Shown here piece by piece: positions 1 through 5,117 of a stretch of DNA of 7,170 bases. The position numbers and the translations under genes were made by a program. The notes under the pieces are model-generated. The model was given only the letters and a program-made list of their open reading frames with translations. It was not told the DNA's origin and searched no databases. Positions within the stretch are counted from its first letter, which is position 1. Every line of letters begins with the position of its first letter. The stretch is taken from assembly GCA_903895475.1 (NCBI GenBank), contig CAITUF010000205.1:1-7170 (forward strand), given 5' to 3'. This DNA comes from an uncultured Opitutia bacterium. Its GTDB lineage: Bacteria > Verrucomicrobiota > Verrucomicrobiia > Opitutales > UBA953.

Positions 1-361
1 CGAGGGTGGCGTTGGCGACCGTCTGGGCCTCCACGCCTTGCGAGGCGTCGATCAGCAACACGGCACCTTCGCAGGCGGCGAGGGAGCGAGAGACTTCGTA
101 GGCGAAGTCGACGTGTCCCGGGGTGTCAATGAGGTTAAGAATATACTGCTTACCATCGGGGGCGGTGAAGTTCATCGTCACCGGGTGACACTTAATCGTG
201 ATGCCCTTCTCGCGCTCGAGATCCATGGCGTCGAGGAGCTGCTCCTTCATCTGACGCTTCTCGATAGTCTTCGTGTGCTCCAGCAGGCGGTCGGATAGCG
301 TCGTCTTGCCGTGGTCGACGTGGGCGATGATGCAGAAGTTACGGATGTGGTCTAGGGACAC
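1..361 (-). CDS. lepA: Elongation factor 4 (LepA), N-terminal part, cut by the window edge
   Basis: This is the first 120 codons of LepA/EF4, a ribosome-binding translational GTPase that acts in the cytoplasm and is thought to promote back-translocation or help 30S maturation. The G domain is clear. G1 is AHVDHGKT at residues 13-20, G2 is GITI at 53-56 with Thr55, and G3 is DTPGH at 79-83. MDLEREKGITIK and SRSLAACEGAVLLIDASQG are typical of LepA; the related TypA/BipA has a different sequence before GITI. The start is GTG at 359-361, giving MSLDHIRNFC. In the same frame upstream there is only pyrimidine-rich sequence with no ATG, GTG or TTG before a TAG stop, so no alternative start competes. 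No Shine-Dalgarno sequence is present; the 20 nt before the start are almost all C and T. The rest of the gene lies beyond position 1. It follows fabD on the same strand after 133 nt and could share its transcript. Confidence 0.95.
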   Translation of the reverse strand, partial: MSLDHIRNFCIIAHVDHGKTTLSDRLLEHTKTIEKRQMKEQLLDAMDLEREKGITIKCHPVTMNFTAPDGKQYILNLIDTPGHVDFAYEVSRSLAACEGAVLLIDASQGVEAQTVANATL

Positions 362-407
362 GGGGAAGGAGGAGAAGGAAGAGTCGAGGGCTGGATCGAT
401 GACTGAA

Positions 408-431
408 TCGAGGTCAGGGTCGAGGTCAGTG
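408..431. repeat. Two tandem copies of a 12-bp unit in the lepA leader
   Basis: TCGAGGTCAG at 408-417 is repeated at 420-429, giving a 12-bp period (TCGAGGTCAGGG, then TCGAGGTCAGTG). Degenerate partial copies (TCGAGGGCTGG, ATCGATGAC) continue toward the lepA start at 361. On the lepA coding strand it reads CTGACCTCGACC repeated. The whole tract lies between fabD and lepA. No function can be assigned. Confidence 0.6.
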
Positions 432-456
432 GGAAAGGGCTAATAGGAGGACGGCG

Positions 457-481
457 GGGGCGCTTGTCCAGCGTTAGCCCC
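457..481 (-). terminator. Candidate stem-loop downstream of fabD
   Basis: GGGGC (457-461) pairs with GCCCC (477-481), and GCT (462-464) pairs with AGC (470-472), with a 4-nt bulge and the loop TGTCC. It begins 14 nt beyond the fabD stop. It is GC-rich and plausibly stable, but no U-run follows on the fabD strand, so it is not a classical intrinsic terminator. It could equally be a processing or attenuation structure between fabD and lepA. Confidence 0.3.
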
Positions 482-494
482 AAAGGAGGGCGGA

Positions 495-1403
495 TTAGGC
501 CGGAATATCGGCAAACTCGTGCAGGGAAGCAATCGGGGCCGTCGGGGCCGTGCGCTTCATCATGCCAGCGAGGGCGCCACCGGGACCACATTCATAGAAC
601 TGAGCGATACCGGAGTCGGCGGCAGCCTTACAGTCATCCTCCCAGAGGACCGAAGATACGACCTGCTTCACGAGGGCCGCGCGGAGGTCGGCCGGCTCGG
701 ACAAGGTACCGCCGGTGGTGTTGGAGTAGACGGTGACCTGCGGGCGCTTAAACTCGACACCTTGGAGGAATGCCTCGAAGGCCGCACGGGCAGGCTCCAT
801 GAGGCGGCTATGGTAGGCGCCGGCTACGACGAGGGGCTTCACGAGTTTGAACGCACCGAACTCCTTAGCGCGAGCGACCGCTTGGGCAATCTTGTCGGAC
901 TCACCCGAGATCACGACTTGGCCAGGGCAGTTGAAGTTCGCCGCGTCGATGTCAAAGGCCGCGCAGAGCTTAAAGATGTCCTCACGGGACCCGCCGATTA
1001 CTGCGGCCATGCCGCCCTTGGTCTGGTCACAGGCCTGCTGCATGAGGCGACCGCGCTCGGCGACGACCTTGAGGCCCGTTTCAAAATCCCACACCCCAGC
1101 GACCGCATAAGCCGTCAGTTCGCCCAAGGAAAGCCCAAGACAGGCCTTGAGGTCATTGAGCTTACCGCGCTCGCGGAGAATCTGGGCAATCGCGTAACCC
1201 TGGACGTAGAGAGCCGGCTGGCAGACCCGGGTTTCGGTCAGGAGTTCGGCCGGACCCTCGAAGCAGACCTGACGGAGGTCGAAAGGCAGCACGGCGGCGG
1301 CGCGGTCGTAGAGACCCTTGGCCGTGGCGGAGTTGTCGTACAAGGACTTCCCCATGCCCACCACTTGGGCGCCTTGGCCAGAGAACAGAAGAGCGGTCGA
1401 CAT
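495..1403 (-). CDS. fabD: Malonyl-CoA:ACP transacylase (FabD)
   Basis: FabD transfers the malonyl group from malonyl-CoA to acyl carrier protein, supplying the extender unit for cytoplasmic type II fatty-acid synthesis. The product is 302 aa, the usual family length. It opens with the family hallmark LLFSGQGAQ (residues 5-13). The nucleophile is Ser92 in GLSLGE (90-95), Arg117 is in AERG, and the catalytic His198 is in GAYHSRLM. Gln62 (CQPALYVQ) and Gln247 (KQVVSSVLW) match conserved active-site positions. The elbow has Leu where most bacterial FabDs have His (GHSLGE); to my recollection the Leu form also occurs in plant-type enzymes, so I read it as a variant and not a defect. I chose the ATG at 1401-1403 because family homology begins there. 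The frame stays open upstream to 1508 but encodes Pro/Ser-rich sequence with no family features. There is no Shine-Dalgarno site. No other fab gene is visible; lepA follows and purH is divergent. Confidence 0.95.
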   Translation of the reverse strand: MSTALLFSGQGAQVVGMGKSLYDNSATAKGLYDRAAAVLPFDLRQVCFEGPAELLTETRVCQPALYVQGYAIAQILRERGKLNDLKACLGLSLGELTAYAVAGVWDFETGLKVVAERGRLMQQACDQTKGGMAAVIGGSREDIFKLCAAFDIDAANFNCPGQVVISGESDKIAQAVARAKEFGAFKLVKPLVVAGAYHSRLMEPARAAFEAFLQGVEFKRPQVTVYSNTTGGTLSEPADLRAALVKQVVSSVLWEDDCKAAADSGIAQFYECGPGGALAGMMKRTAPTAPIASLHEFADIPA

Positions 1404-1470
1404 GGGTTTAAAGAGGGGAAAAAGGCGGGAAGGGTCAAGCGGATGCCAAGGAGAGGCAGGATTGGTTAGT

Positions 1471-1485
1471 GGGGATTGGGGATAG
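1471..1485 (-). repeat. G4/C4 intergenic repeat, C-rich in the fabD direction
   Basis: GGGGATTGGGGATAG on the plus strand lies 67 nt upstream of the fabD start, so it is C-rich on the fabD coding strand. It is a 14/15 inverted match to the copy at 1574-1588 on the purH side, so the pair brackets the divergent promoter region. Confidence 0.6.
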
Positions 1486-1573
1486 ATTTCGGATAAACCA
1501 CGCCCCACCCCTCGGGTGCAGACTTTATACTCCTTTAATCCGTACTCTATACTCCGTAATCTGGAATCTTACC

Positions 1574-1591
1574 CTATCCCCCATCCCCTCC
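1574..1591 (+). repeat. G4/C4 intergenic repeat, C-rich upstream of purH
   Basis: CTATCCCCCATCCCCTCC lies 68 nt upstream of the purH start. The same 18-mer occurs exactly at 6269-6286 upstream of menG, which goes beyond shared low complexity. It forms an imperfect inverted repeat with 1471-1485. Confidence 0.65.
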
Positions 1592-1659
1592 CATGCCTCG
1601 CCTCCTGCTTCCTTGACCACCCTCCCCCCTGCCCCTACCCCTTGCCCTTCCCATTCGCC

Positions 1660-3201
1660 ATGCCTATTGCCCTCCTCTCCGTCAGCGACAAGACTGGCCT
1701 GCTCCCCTTCGCGCAGGCGCTAGTCCAGAACCATGGCTACAAGCTGCTCTCCACGGGTGGCACGTCCAAGATGCTCCGCGATGCCGGCCTGCCGGTGACC
1801 GATGTCAGCGAGCACACGGGTTTCCCCGAAATCATGGAGGGCCGCGTGAAGACCCTGCACCCCAAGGTCCATGGCGGCCTCCTGTGCCGCCGCGATTCGC
1901 ATGAGCACCTCGACGAAGCCAAGAAGCACGGCATCGAACTCATCGATCTCGTCGTCGTAAACCTCTACCCCTTCGAAGCCACCGTCGCGAAGCCCAATTG
2001 CTCGTTTGAAGACGCCATCGAGAACATTGATATCGGTGGTCCGTCCATGCTCCGCAGCGCCGCCAAGAACCACGCCTCCGTCTCGGTTGTCACCGACCCC
2101 GCCGACTACGAACGCGTCCTCGCCGCGATGACCAATCCCGCCGCCCTGGCCGAACTCCGCCGCGAGCTCGCGCTCAAGGTCTTCCAGCGCACCTCGGCCT
2201 ACGATGCCGCCATTGCCAATTACCTCGAATCGCAAGCCCAGCCGGGCCTCGGCAACGTCCTCGGTCTACCCGCACGCTTCACGACCACCCTGTCCCTCGC
2301 CCAGCGCCTCCGCTACGGCGAAAACCCACACCAGCAGGCCGCGCTCTATGGTTCGTTCCATGAGGCCTTCGAACAGCTCCAGGGCAAGGAACTCAGTTAC
2401 AATAATATCCTCGATATCACCGCCGCGACTTACCTCATCGGCGAATTCGAACGTCCGACCGTCTGCATCCTCAAGCACACCAACCCCTGTGGCGTCGCTT
2501 CGGCTGACACCCTCCTCGAAGCCTGGCATAAGGCTTTTGAGACCGACAAGCAGGCTCCCTTCGGCGGCATCATCGTTGCTAACCGCACCATCGATAAGGG
2601 CCTGGCCGAAGCCATCGCCGAGATCTTCTCGGAAGTCATCATCGCGCCCGAGTTCGACGCCGATGCGCTCGCCATCTTCGGTAAGAAGAAGAACCTCCGC
2701 CTCATGCGCGCTAAAGTTGGGCTCCGCGCCGACACCCTGCGCGAAGTCCGTGCCGTCATCGGCGGCGTGCTCGTCCAGGACCGCGACCAGAAGGCCGTGA
2801 ACGTGCGCGAATTCAAGGTTGTGACCAAGCGCCAGCCCACGGCCGACGAAATGACCGCCCTACTCTTCGGCTGGCGCGTGGTTCGCCACGTGAAGTCCAA
2901 CGCGATTGTCTACGCTGGCAAGGAACGCACCCTCAGCGTTGGCGCGGGCCAGATGTCGCGCATCGACTCTTCGCGCATTGCAGTCTGGAAGGCCGGCGAA
3001 GCTAAGCTCTCGCTCCACGGCTCGGCCATCGCGTCGGATGCCTTCTTCCCCTTCCCTGACGGCCTCCTCGCGGCTGCCGATGCCGGCGCCACCTGCGCGA
3101 TTCAGCCGGGTGGTTCCGTCAAGGACGCCGAAGTCATCGCCGCGGCAGACGCCCGTGGCATGGCCATGGTCTTCACGGGAATGCGTCACTTTAAGCACTA
3201 A
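1660..3201 (+). CDS. purH: Bifunctional AICAR transformylase / IMP cyclohydrolase (PurH)
   Basis: PurH carries out the last two steps of de novo purine synthesis: it formylates AICAR with 10-formyl-tetrahydrofolate, then cyclises FAICAR to IMP. The product is 513 aa, normal for the family. The N-terminal MGS-like cyclohydrolase domain (about 1-145) shows SVSDKTG (7-13), STGGT (31-35), RVKTLHPKVHGG (62-73, with Lys64), NLYPF (101-105, with Tyr103) and NIDIGG (122-127, with Asp124). The transformylase domain (about 150-450) shows RYGENPHQQAA and the catalytic Lys272-His273 in KHTNPCG, then FGGIIVANR, and ends with the family C-terminus FTGMRHFKH. I chose the ATG at 1660 because MPIALLSVSDKTG matches the family start. 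An upstream in-frame GTG at 1516 would add 48 Pro-rich residues unlike any PurH. There is no Shine-Dalgarno site; the leader is almost pure pyrimidine. It stands alone, without other pur genes. Confidence 0.97.
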   Translation: MPIALLSVSDKTGLLPFAQALVQNHGYKLLSTGGTSKMLRDAGLPVTDVSEHTGFPEIMEGRVKTLHPKVHGGLLCRRDSHEHLDEAKKHGIELIDLVVVNLYPFEATVAKPNCSFEDAIENIDIGGPSMLRSAAKNHASVSVVTDPADYERVLAAMTNPAALAELRRELALKVFQRTSAYDAAIANYLESQAQPGLGNVLGLPARFTTTLSLAQRLRYGENPHQQAALYGSFHEAFEQLQGKELSYNNILDITAATYLIGEFERPTVCILKHTNPCGVASADTLLEAWHKAFETDKQAPFGGIIVANRTIDKGLAEAIAEIFSEVIIAPEFDADALAIFGKKKNLRLMRAKVGLRADTLREVRAVIGGVLVQDRDQKAVNVREFKVVTKRQPTADEMTALLFGWRVVRHVKSNAIVYAGKERTLSVGAGQMSRIDSSRIAVWKAGEAKLSLHGSAIASDAFFPFPDGLLAAADAGATCAIQPGGSVKDAEVIAAADARGMAMVFTGMRHFKH

Positions 3202-3216
3202 GCGGCTTGAGGCCGC
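3202..3216 (+). terminator. Short GC hairpin just after the purH stop
   Basis: GCGGC (3202-3206) and GCCGC (3212-3216) form a 5-bp stem, extendable by one T-G pair, starting at the base after the purH TAA. No T-run follows, so termination here is doubtful. It may act as a 3'-end barrier. Confidence 0.3.
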
Positions 3217-3228
3217 GCCTAGGTTGAA

Positions 3229-3249
3229 GCGGTTGGCGGTTAGCGGTTA
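3229..3249. repeat. Three tandem GCGGTTR heptamers
   Basis: GCGGTTG, GCGGTTA and GCGGTTA run head to tail between the purH hairpin and the REP doublet. It is a short array of unknown role and might vary in copy number between strains. Confidence 0.6.
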
Positions 3250-3292
3250 GGAAAAACAAGAGGCCCGTAGGAGATTGATCCCATTGCCGCGG

Positions 3293-3415
3293 GTAGGGTC
3301 ATCACTGCTGTGATGACCTAGCGGTGGCCTGCGGACCAATCAGCATGCGGTTCAAAATAGTCGCGACGCGGACACACCCGATGCAACTAGGCGATCACAG
3401 CAGTGATCGCCCTAC
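3293..3415. repeat. REP doublet (BIME/REPIN-like): two inverted GTAG-headed hairpins
   Basis: REP1 (3293-3318, plus) is GTAG followed by a perfect 9-bp stem, GGTCATCAC / GTGATGACC, with loop TGCT. REP2 (3415-3390, minus) is GTAG followed by GGCGATCAC / GTGATCGCC, again with loop TGCT on its own strand. The copies are inverted and 71 nt apart. They differ only at stem pairs three and four (T-A to C-G, and C-G to G-C), and both changes keep pairing. Each stem can extend by TA/TA past a bulged G. A 5' GTAG next to a palindrome, in an inverted pair, is the layout of REP elements mobilised by RAYT (TnpA-REP) transposases. No RAYT gene is in the window, so this would be a non-autonomous copy. It sits between convergent purH and parB, where either hairpin could also act as a transcript end. 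Confidence 0.75.
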
Positions 3416-3436
3416 CTGGTTTTGTGGGTCTGCGCA

Positions 3437-3466
3437 CCCCATCCCCTATCCCCAATCCCCATCCCC
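3437..3466 (-). repeat. G-quadruplex-capable repeat fused to the parB stop codon
   Basis: The plus strand has five runs of exactly four C, at 3437-3440, 3443-3446, 3450-3453, 3457-3460 and 3463-3466, separated by AT, TAT, AAT and AT. On the parB coding strand this gives five GGGG tracts with 2-3-nt loops, a strong G-quadruplex motif. The first G of the array is the G of the parB TAG stop. In a parB mRNA it would form the immediate 3' UTR. Confidence 0.7.
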
Positions 3467-4359
3467 TAGGTCTTCACTCCCAGCTTCTCGAGCAGGCGGG
3501 CGAGGTCGTCGTCGCCTTCGTAGGCAATCGTGATGCTGCCCTTCTTGCCCTTCTGGACGACTTGGACGCGGGCGGAGAGATGCGAAGCGAGGCGCTTCTG
3601 GACGTCTTCGACGACAGATTTCTCCGTGCGCTTACGGTCACCCTTCTTAGTGGCGGCCAACTTCTTCACCTCAACTTCGAGGGCACGAACCGAGAGTCCC
3701 TTCTCGATGACGAGACGAGCGAGCTGCACGCGATGGGCCTGATTCTCGAGCCCGAGCAGCACCTTGGCATGGCCAGTGGAGAGCTGACCCTTACCGAGGT
3801 AGCCCTGAATCTCCCGGTCAAGTGAGAGCAGGCGAACCAGATTAGCGACGCTCGCACGCGGCTTGCCCAGGCGATCCGCAACGGCTTCCTGCGTGAGGTT
3901 AAAGTCGCGCATGAGCGAGGCTACGCCCAACGCTTCTTCGACCGGATTGAGGTCGGCCCGCTGTAAGTTCTCGACGAGGGCGAGCACGGCGCTGGCGTTA
4001 TCGCTAGCCTCCAGCACGCGTGCAGTGATCGTCTTCTGACCCAAGAGTTTGAAAGCACGGAAGCGGCGTTCGCCGGCAATGAGTTCATAGCCGTCCTTCA
4101 CCTTGCGGACCGTGACGGGCTGCAGGAGGCCTTCCGAACGAATCGATTCGGCCAGTTCCTTGACACCCGCCTCGTCGAACTCGCGGCGCGGCTGACGGGG
4201 ATTCGGCACGATGGCGCCGAGTGGAATCTCAATGAGTGCCAGGCCGGGAGCGATAGGAGGAGCAGACGGCGCAGGGGTCGCTGCTACGGGCTTGGTAACG
4301 CCGCCACCAATGAGTGAGCCGAGTCCTCGGCCGAGGGATTTCTTAGGAGGGGTAGCCAT
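3466..4359 (-). CDS. parB: Chromosome-partitioning protein ParB/Spo0J
   Basis: ParB binds parS sites near the origin, loads and slides as a CTP-dependent clamp, and works with ParA and SMC in chromosome segregation. The product is 297 aa, the usual size for chromosomal ParB. Its start is the family opening KKSLGRGLGSLI (residues 6-17), followed by a Pro/Ala linker. The N-terminal CTPase domain has IVPNPRQPR (50-58), GERRFRA (96-102) and ENLQRADLNP (140-149). A helix-turn-helix follows, LTQEAVADRLGKPRASVANLVRLL (155-178), split here as LTQEAVADRLGK plus PRASVANLVRLL, then GQLSTGHAKVLLGL and a basic C-terminal dimerisation region. I chose the ATG at 4357-4359; the frame runs on to 4413, but those residues overlap the upstream gene and are not ParB-like. 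It starts 4 nt after the LysM gene stop, so the two are very likely co-transcribed and translationally coupled. ParA is not adjacent within the window, and I saw no convincing parS site. Confidence 0.96.
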   Translation of the reverse strand: MATPPKKSLGRGLGSLIGGGVTKPVAATPAPSAPPIAPGLALIEIPLGAIVPNPRQPRREFDEAGVKELAESIRSEGLLQPVTVRKVKDGYELIAGERRFRAFKLLGQKTITARVLEASDNASAVLALVENLQRADLNPVEEALGVASLMRDFNLTQEAVADRLGKPRASVANLVRLLSLDREIQGYLGKGQLSTGHAKVLLGLENQAHRVQLARLVIEKGLSVRALEVEVKKLAATKKGDRKRTEKSVVEDVQKRLASHLSARVQVVQKGKKGSITIAYEGDDDLARLLEKLGVKT

Positions 4360-4363
4360 GAAA

Positions 4364-4963
4364 TTAGCGGGCAGGAGCTTCGGGTTGCGGAACGAAGATC
4401 TCCACGTCGGCACGAAGTGCGCCTGGGCTCGGGAGTTTATTGGCCTGGAGAATCCATTCGATCTTGGAGCCGAATTGGCGAGCGATCTTAGTTACCGTGT
4501 CACCGGACTTCACCTTGTAGGGCGTCCCGGTGCGGGGCATGTCGGTCGGGAGACCGTCTTCCGGTGCGGGGGGCGGGGTCGTGGTAGGCGGCGCAACTCC
4601 TGTCGTCGAAGGAGGCGTACCGGTGGGCTTAGCGAGCGGTTGACGACCAGCGAGGGCCGCGTCGACGCGACGACCGAGTTCAGTGAGGGCGGCATTCACG
4701 TCAGCGGTCTGCTGCTTTAGGCGACGATCCACTTCGGCCAGGGCTTCCGCCTTAGTGCGGGCGGAGGCTTCGGCGGTCGAGCTATTACCAACCGAGGCGT
4801 TACGTTGCTTGTTCAGGGCATCGCGCAAGTCCGCGTTCTCGAGCTTTAGTTTCTCCACTTCGTTACGCAGCTCCGCAAGGTCCTGCTGCATCCCCGCCAG
4901 CTGGTTATTTTGGGCAAAGAGCGGGGCGAAGCCCAGAAGAAGGAAAAGGAGACCGAAGCGCAT
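4364..4963 (-). CDS. Secreted coiled-coil protein with a C-terminal LysM domain
   Basis: The product is 199 aa and likely exported, to bind peptidoglycan in the periplasm or cell wall. It has a signal peptide (residues 1-17: Arg2, hydrophobic LLFLLLGF, probable cleavage after LFA). A heptad-rich coiled coil follows (about 21-54, including LAELRNEVEKLKLENADL), then a second Ala/Lys/Glu-rich helix (about 68-105) and a Pro/Thr linker (about 109-148). The LysM domain (about 149-192) shows YKVKSGDTVTKIARQFG, ILQANKL and a closing VEIFVP. No enzymatic domain is present, so it probably acts as an anchor or scaffold. I chose the ATG at 4961-4963 because the signal peptide starts there. An in-frame GTG at 5012-5014 would put a Cys-rich 17-residue tail before it. 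GGAGG lies only 1 nt from the chosen ATG, closer than usual. It is first in a tight pair with parB and divergent from mnmA. Confidence 0.85.
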   Translation of the reverse strand: MRFGLLFLLLGFAPLFAQNNQLAGMQQDLAELRNEVEKLKLENADLRDALNKQRNASVGNSSTAEASARTKAEALAEVDRRLKQQTADVNAALTELGRRVDAALAGRQPLAKPTGTPPSTTGVAPPTTTPPPAPEDGLPTDMPRTGTPYKVKSGDTVTKIARQFGSKIEWILQANKLPSPGALRADVEIFVPQPEAPAR

Positions 4964-5083
4964 GCCTCCAGCAAAACAAGTCGGGCAACGGAGGCAAGGA
5001 GCGAGCATTCGCACCCCTGAAGCTGGCTCTGACCTCTTAAATCAGCCCGAACTAGCCCAAGGGCCAAGGTTTTCCATTCTCGC

Positions 5084-5096
5084 CCCCGATGCGGGG
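5084..5096 (+). promoter_or_regulatory. First hairpin of the mnmA leader
   Basis: CCCCG-ATG-CGGGG is a perfect 5-bp GC stem with a 3-nt loop, one base upstream of the second leader hairpin. It lies in the 154-bp gap between the divergent LysM gene and mnmA. Confidence 0.4.
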
Positions 5097-5097
5097 A

Positions 5098-5116
5098 CGT
5101 CCCTAACCTAGGGACG
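5098..5116 (+). promoter_or_regulatory. Second mnmA leader hairpin, ending at the start codon
   Basis: CGTCCCTA (5098-5105) and TAGGGACG (5109-5116) form a perfect 8-bp stem with loop ACC, one base before the ATG at 5118. It encloses the only purine-rich stretch that could serve as a ribosome-binding site (AGGGACG). If it folds in the mRNA it would hide initiation. GGGACGTCCC (5094-5103) is itself a palindrome, so alternative pairings with the first hairpin are possible. The same bases could instead be a dyad operator. Confidence 0.45.
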
Positions 5117-5117
5117 G

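Larger units (their letters stand above)
1404..1659. promoter_or_regulatory. Divergent fabD/purH intergenic region with an AT-rich core
   Basis: These 256 bp between two divergent starts must hold both promoters. The flanks are pyrimidine-rich toward each gene, and an AT-rich core lies around 1521-1573. The core has two TATACT hexamers, at 1526-1531 and 1548-1553, each followed by CC. They resemble -10 boxes for purH but lack convincing -35 boxes. On the minus strand TATAAA (around 1524-1529) could serve fabD. The exact promoter assignment is uncertain. The frames upstream of both genes stay open because the leaders are so C-rich, which invites wrong start calls. I see no purine riboswitch or other known leader RNA. 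Confidence 0.4.

Noticed and set aside
519..1469. Long plus-strand open frame of 316 codons opposite fabD
   Set aside because: It lies antisense to a certain fabD, has no recognisable motifs, and is explained by GC-rich codon bias.
1404..1508. 35-codon in-frame extension of fabD
   Set aside because: No family similarity; the extension is Pro/Ser-rich and the usual FabD start is at 1403.
1516..1659. 48-codon in-frame extension of purH
   Set aside because: Pro-rich translation of a pyrimidine leader; PurH homology starts exactly at the ATG at 1660.
1404..1659. Purine riboswitch upstream of purH
   Set aside because: No three-way-junction core or conserved loop sequences can be found; the leader is a low-complexity pyrimidine tract.
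2882..2897. CACGTGAA core resembling part of a parS site
   Set aside because: The left half does not match the parS palindrome, and it lies inside purH coding sequence.
3293..3415. CRISPR array or attachment site
   Set aside because: There are only two copies, inverted, each a self-complementary hairpin with GTAG; no regular spacers and no integrase.
3202..3465. Small protein gene between purH and parB
   Set aside because: The open frames there cross the REP hairpins and the C4 array and run into parB antisense; no start signal or protein-like composition.
4364..4963. LysM protein as a lipoprotein
   Set aside because: There is no lipobox cysteine after the hydrophobic segment; cleavage after LFA fits an ordinary signal peptide better.
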